A stretch of DNA of 64,000 nt, taken from contig NZ_JACIJG010000007.1 of assembly GCF_014199265.1 (NCBI RefSeq), positions 124,001 to 188,000 on the forward strand. The letters are read 5' to 3'. The stretch comes from Brucella daejeonensis. Its GTDB lineage: Bacteria; Pseudomonadota; Alphaproteobacteria; Rhizobiales; Rhizobiaceae. Both the position numbers and the translations under genes were made by a program. Positions 62,482-64,000 of this stretch are shown here, in pieces. Within the stretch, counting starts at the first letter, position 1. Each line of letters opens with the position of its first letter. Below the pieces are notes generated by a model that was given only the letters and a program-made list of their open reading frames with translations, was not told where the DNA came from and did no database searches.

Positions 62482-63438
62482 ATGTCCCAGGTCGACTGGC
62501 TGAGCCAGCTTTCGCGCATGATCACCGTCACCGGTCAACTGGAGGTGCGCTGCGCCTACGGCGCGCCATGGCGCGTCGCCTGGGCCCGGTCCGCGGCGCA
62601 TGAAATCCCCTATCACGTCGTGCTCAAGGGGCGCGCCGTTATCGAGGACCCGGAAACAAAAGCCGTCAGGGAGCTTGTGGGCGGCGATATCGTGCTTTTG
62701 CCGCACGGGGCGGCGCATGTGCTGCACGACGGCAGCGGACACGAGCCGGGGCTTACGCACAATCGTCAGGGGTCGGCCGGATGGATGCTCAGCGAGAATG
62801 ACGGTCAGGGCGAACATCTGGACATGCTGTGCGGACGTTTTTTTATCGCGCCGCCGCATGACCGGCTGATCCATAATTACCTGCCCACGAATCTCGTGGT
62901 ACGGGCCATGGACGACCATGGTCAGGAAAACGTCGGAGGCGCTTCGGGCCAGTTGGCCAGCCTCGTGGGGCTGATGCGGATGGAGTCCGCCAGCGACCGG
63001 CCGGGCGGACGCGCCATTCTCAACGCACTTTCCTCGGCGTTGTTCACACTGGTCATGCGCGCGGCGAGCGAATCGGAACAGGCCCCGGAAGGCCTGCTCG
63101 CGCTGGCAGGCCATCCAAGACTGGCCCCCGCAATCTCGGCAATGTTCTCCGATCCCGCGCAGCCGTGGAAGCTGACCGAGCTGGCCGATTTGTGCCATAT
63201 GTCGCGCGCCACCTTCATGCGGCACTTTCAGAACAGGCTGGGGCGTTCGGCAGCCGAACTGCTAACCGATATCCGGATGAGTCTGGCTGCCAACGAGCTG
63301 AAAAAACCGGCAATGGCCACCGAAGCCGTGGCCGAACTGGTCGGCTATCAATCCATTTCGGCCTTCCGGCGCGTGTTCGCCGACAGAATGGGCATGACGC
63401 CGGGACAATGGCGGCATCTGGCCAGCGAACGCGAATAA
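62482..63438 (+). CDS. AraC-family regulator with cupin ligand domain
   Basis: This 318-residue regulator has an N-terminal cupin_6-type sensing domain (AHEIPYHVVLKGRAVIEDPE, GGDIVLLPHGAAHVLHDGSG) and a C-terminal AraC double helix-turn-helix (WKLTELADLCHMSRATFMRH, then VAELVGYQSISAFRRVFADR). A GGAAG site precedes the ATG. Regulators of this subgroup usually control a neighbouring oxidoreductase, and here a nitroreductase gene follows on the same strand. Confidence 0.9.
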   Translation: MSQVDWLSQLSRMITVTGQLEVRCAYGAPWRVAWARSAAHEIPYHVVLKGRAVIEDPETKAVRELVGGDIVLLPHGAAHVLHDGSGHEPGLTHNRQGSAGWMLSENDGQGEHLDMLCGRFFIAPPHDRLIHNYLPTNLVVRAMDDHGQENVGGASGQLASLVGLMRMESASDRPGGRAILNALSSALFTLVMRAASESEQAPEGLLALAGHPRLAPAISAMFSDPAQPWKLTELADLCHMSRATFMRHFQNRLGRSAAELLTDIRMSLAANELKKPAMATEAVAELVGYQSISAFRRVFADRMGMTPGQWRHLASERE

Positions 63439-63619
63439 TACCAAAGCCCGTGCGGCGGCGCCCTCAATGACCGGGGAGCATTTCGCGCGGGCACCGCGCC
63501 GCGTGAGCTATCATCCGCAGATTTGATCCTTTTGAGCATTATATTGAGGTAATATCGTCTCGAAGTTAGCATTTCCGAGACCTAAAGTGGGGTTCCTAAC
63601 CAACTGATGAGGAACCGCC

Positions 63620-64000
63620 ATGACAAACGCCGTCATCGAGAATCTTTTAAGCCGCAGCGCCGCCAAATATTACGATCCCGCCGCAACCCTGAGCGACGAC
63701 CAGATTCGCGAACTCGTGCGGATCGGCACCTCGGCCCCGACTTCCTTCCACTTGCAGAACTGGCGCTTCATCGCCGTGCGGACGCCCGAAGCCAAGGCGC
63801 GGCTGCGCCCGATCGCCTGGGACCAACCGGCGATCACCGATGCCGCCGTCACCTTTATCGTCATCGGTCGGCTGGCCGATGCCAGCACAATACCGGACCG
63901 CCTCGCGCCGGTGGTTGAGGCCGGCATCATGCCGGCAGAGATGGTGCCGGACTGGGAGATCGCCGCGCGCGGCCTGTATTTCGAGCAGCCGCAGCGCCAG
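63620..64000 (+). CDS. Nitroreductase-family protein, 3' end outside window
   Basis: At least 127 residues of an FMN-dependent nitroreductase are visible: MTNAVIENLLSRSAAKYYDP, then RELVRIGTSAPTSFHLQNWR, which carries the FMN-phosphate contact pattern, and FIVIGRLADAST. A GAGGAA site lies before the ATG. The window ends inside the gene. It is probably controlled by the AraC regulator upstream; the substrate is not predictable. Confidence 0.88.
   Translation, partial: MTNAVIENLLSRSAAKYYDPAATLSDDQIRELVRIGTSAPTSFHLQNWRFIAVRTPEAKARLRPIAWDQPAITDAAVTFIVIGRLADASTIPDRLAPVVEAGIMPAEMVPDWEIAARGLYFEQPQRQ

Noticed and set aside
62239..63225. A 328-residue minus-strand frame running from the AraC gene into the element
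   Set aside because: Most of it is antisense to the AraC gene. Only its last residues matter, as the predicted recombinase tail in the excised circle.

Overview
The window looks like a chromosome segment of an alphaproteobacterium of the Brucellaceae (Ochrobactrum/Brucella type), about 60% GC. It is carrying an integrated conjugative element of about 31 kb. The host assignment rests on the bepRDE-like efflux locus, the RutR-controlled reductive pyrimidine cluster with its own ABC importer, and the overall protein style; no rRNA is present to confirm it.

Host part, 1-31012: an RND pump operon (transporter cut by the window start, adaptor, divergent TetR repressor whose leader holds a 259-bp MITE-like element); fadD; a HAD phosphatase, an aspartoacylase-like amidohydrolase and pgi; a CoxG-like protein; an EamA transporter; then pyrimidine catabolism. 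PreT-PreA (reduction), a dihydropyrimidinase, an N-carbamoyl-beta-alanine amidohydrolase and an NMT1/THI5-type ABC importer (ATPase, two permeases, binding protein) form two transcription units. Each unit is preceded by RutR-box-like sequence, and rutR lies between them next to a NUDIX gene. An aldo/keto reductase sits in the same stretch. A second RND pump with adaptor and an orphan sensor kinase follow, then tRNA-Arg(ACG).

Element, 31084-62286: it is bounded by a 10-bp direct repeat (GCGCCATTTC), one copy at the 3' end of tRNA-Arg and one at 62287-62296. From left to right it holds a serine recombinase in a tightly overlapping operon with a TumE-type toxin-antitoxin pair; a complete trb mating-pair set (trbI, G, F, L, K, J, E, D, C, B); a CopG-like protein; TraG coupling protein; a cargo block (LysR, HxlR, a FabF-like ketoacyl synthase, a second LysR, tet(G) and tetR(G)); a VirD2-like relaxase with DUF3363; a lytic transglycosylase; DUF736; the TraF peptidase; DUF2840; a 21-codon remnant where a partition gene may have been; RepA with iteron-like repeats inside its 3' end; AlpA-type, DUF2285, GNAT, DUF2285 and DUF6499 proteins; and ArdA antirestriction. 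It can plausibly excise, transfer, re-integrate and perhaps replicate, and it carries tetracycline resistance.

The most unusual points are these. The recombinase reading frame runs through the attachment site, so integration and excision should swap its last residues and stop codon. A SnoaL-like gene has been inserted head-on exactly at the trbF/trbG overlap and removed the trbG start codon. An intact second FabF with an HxlR regulator sits in the cargo between two near-duplicate lysR genes. Two far-apart operons share a 69-bp leader repeat. Right of the element, an AraC regulator and a truncated nitroreductase gene resume the host chromosome.
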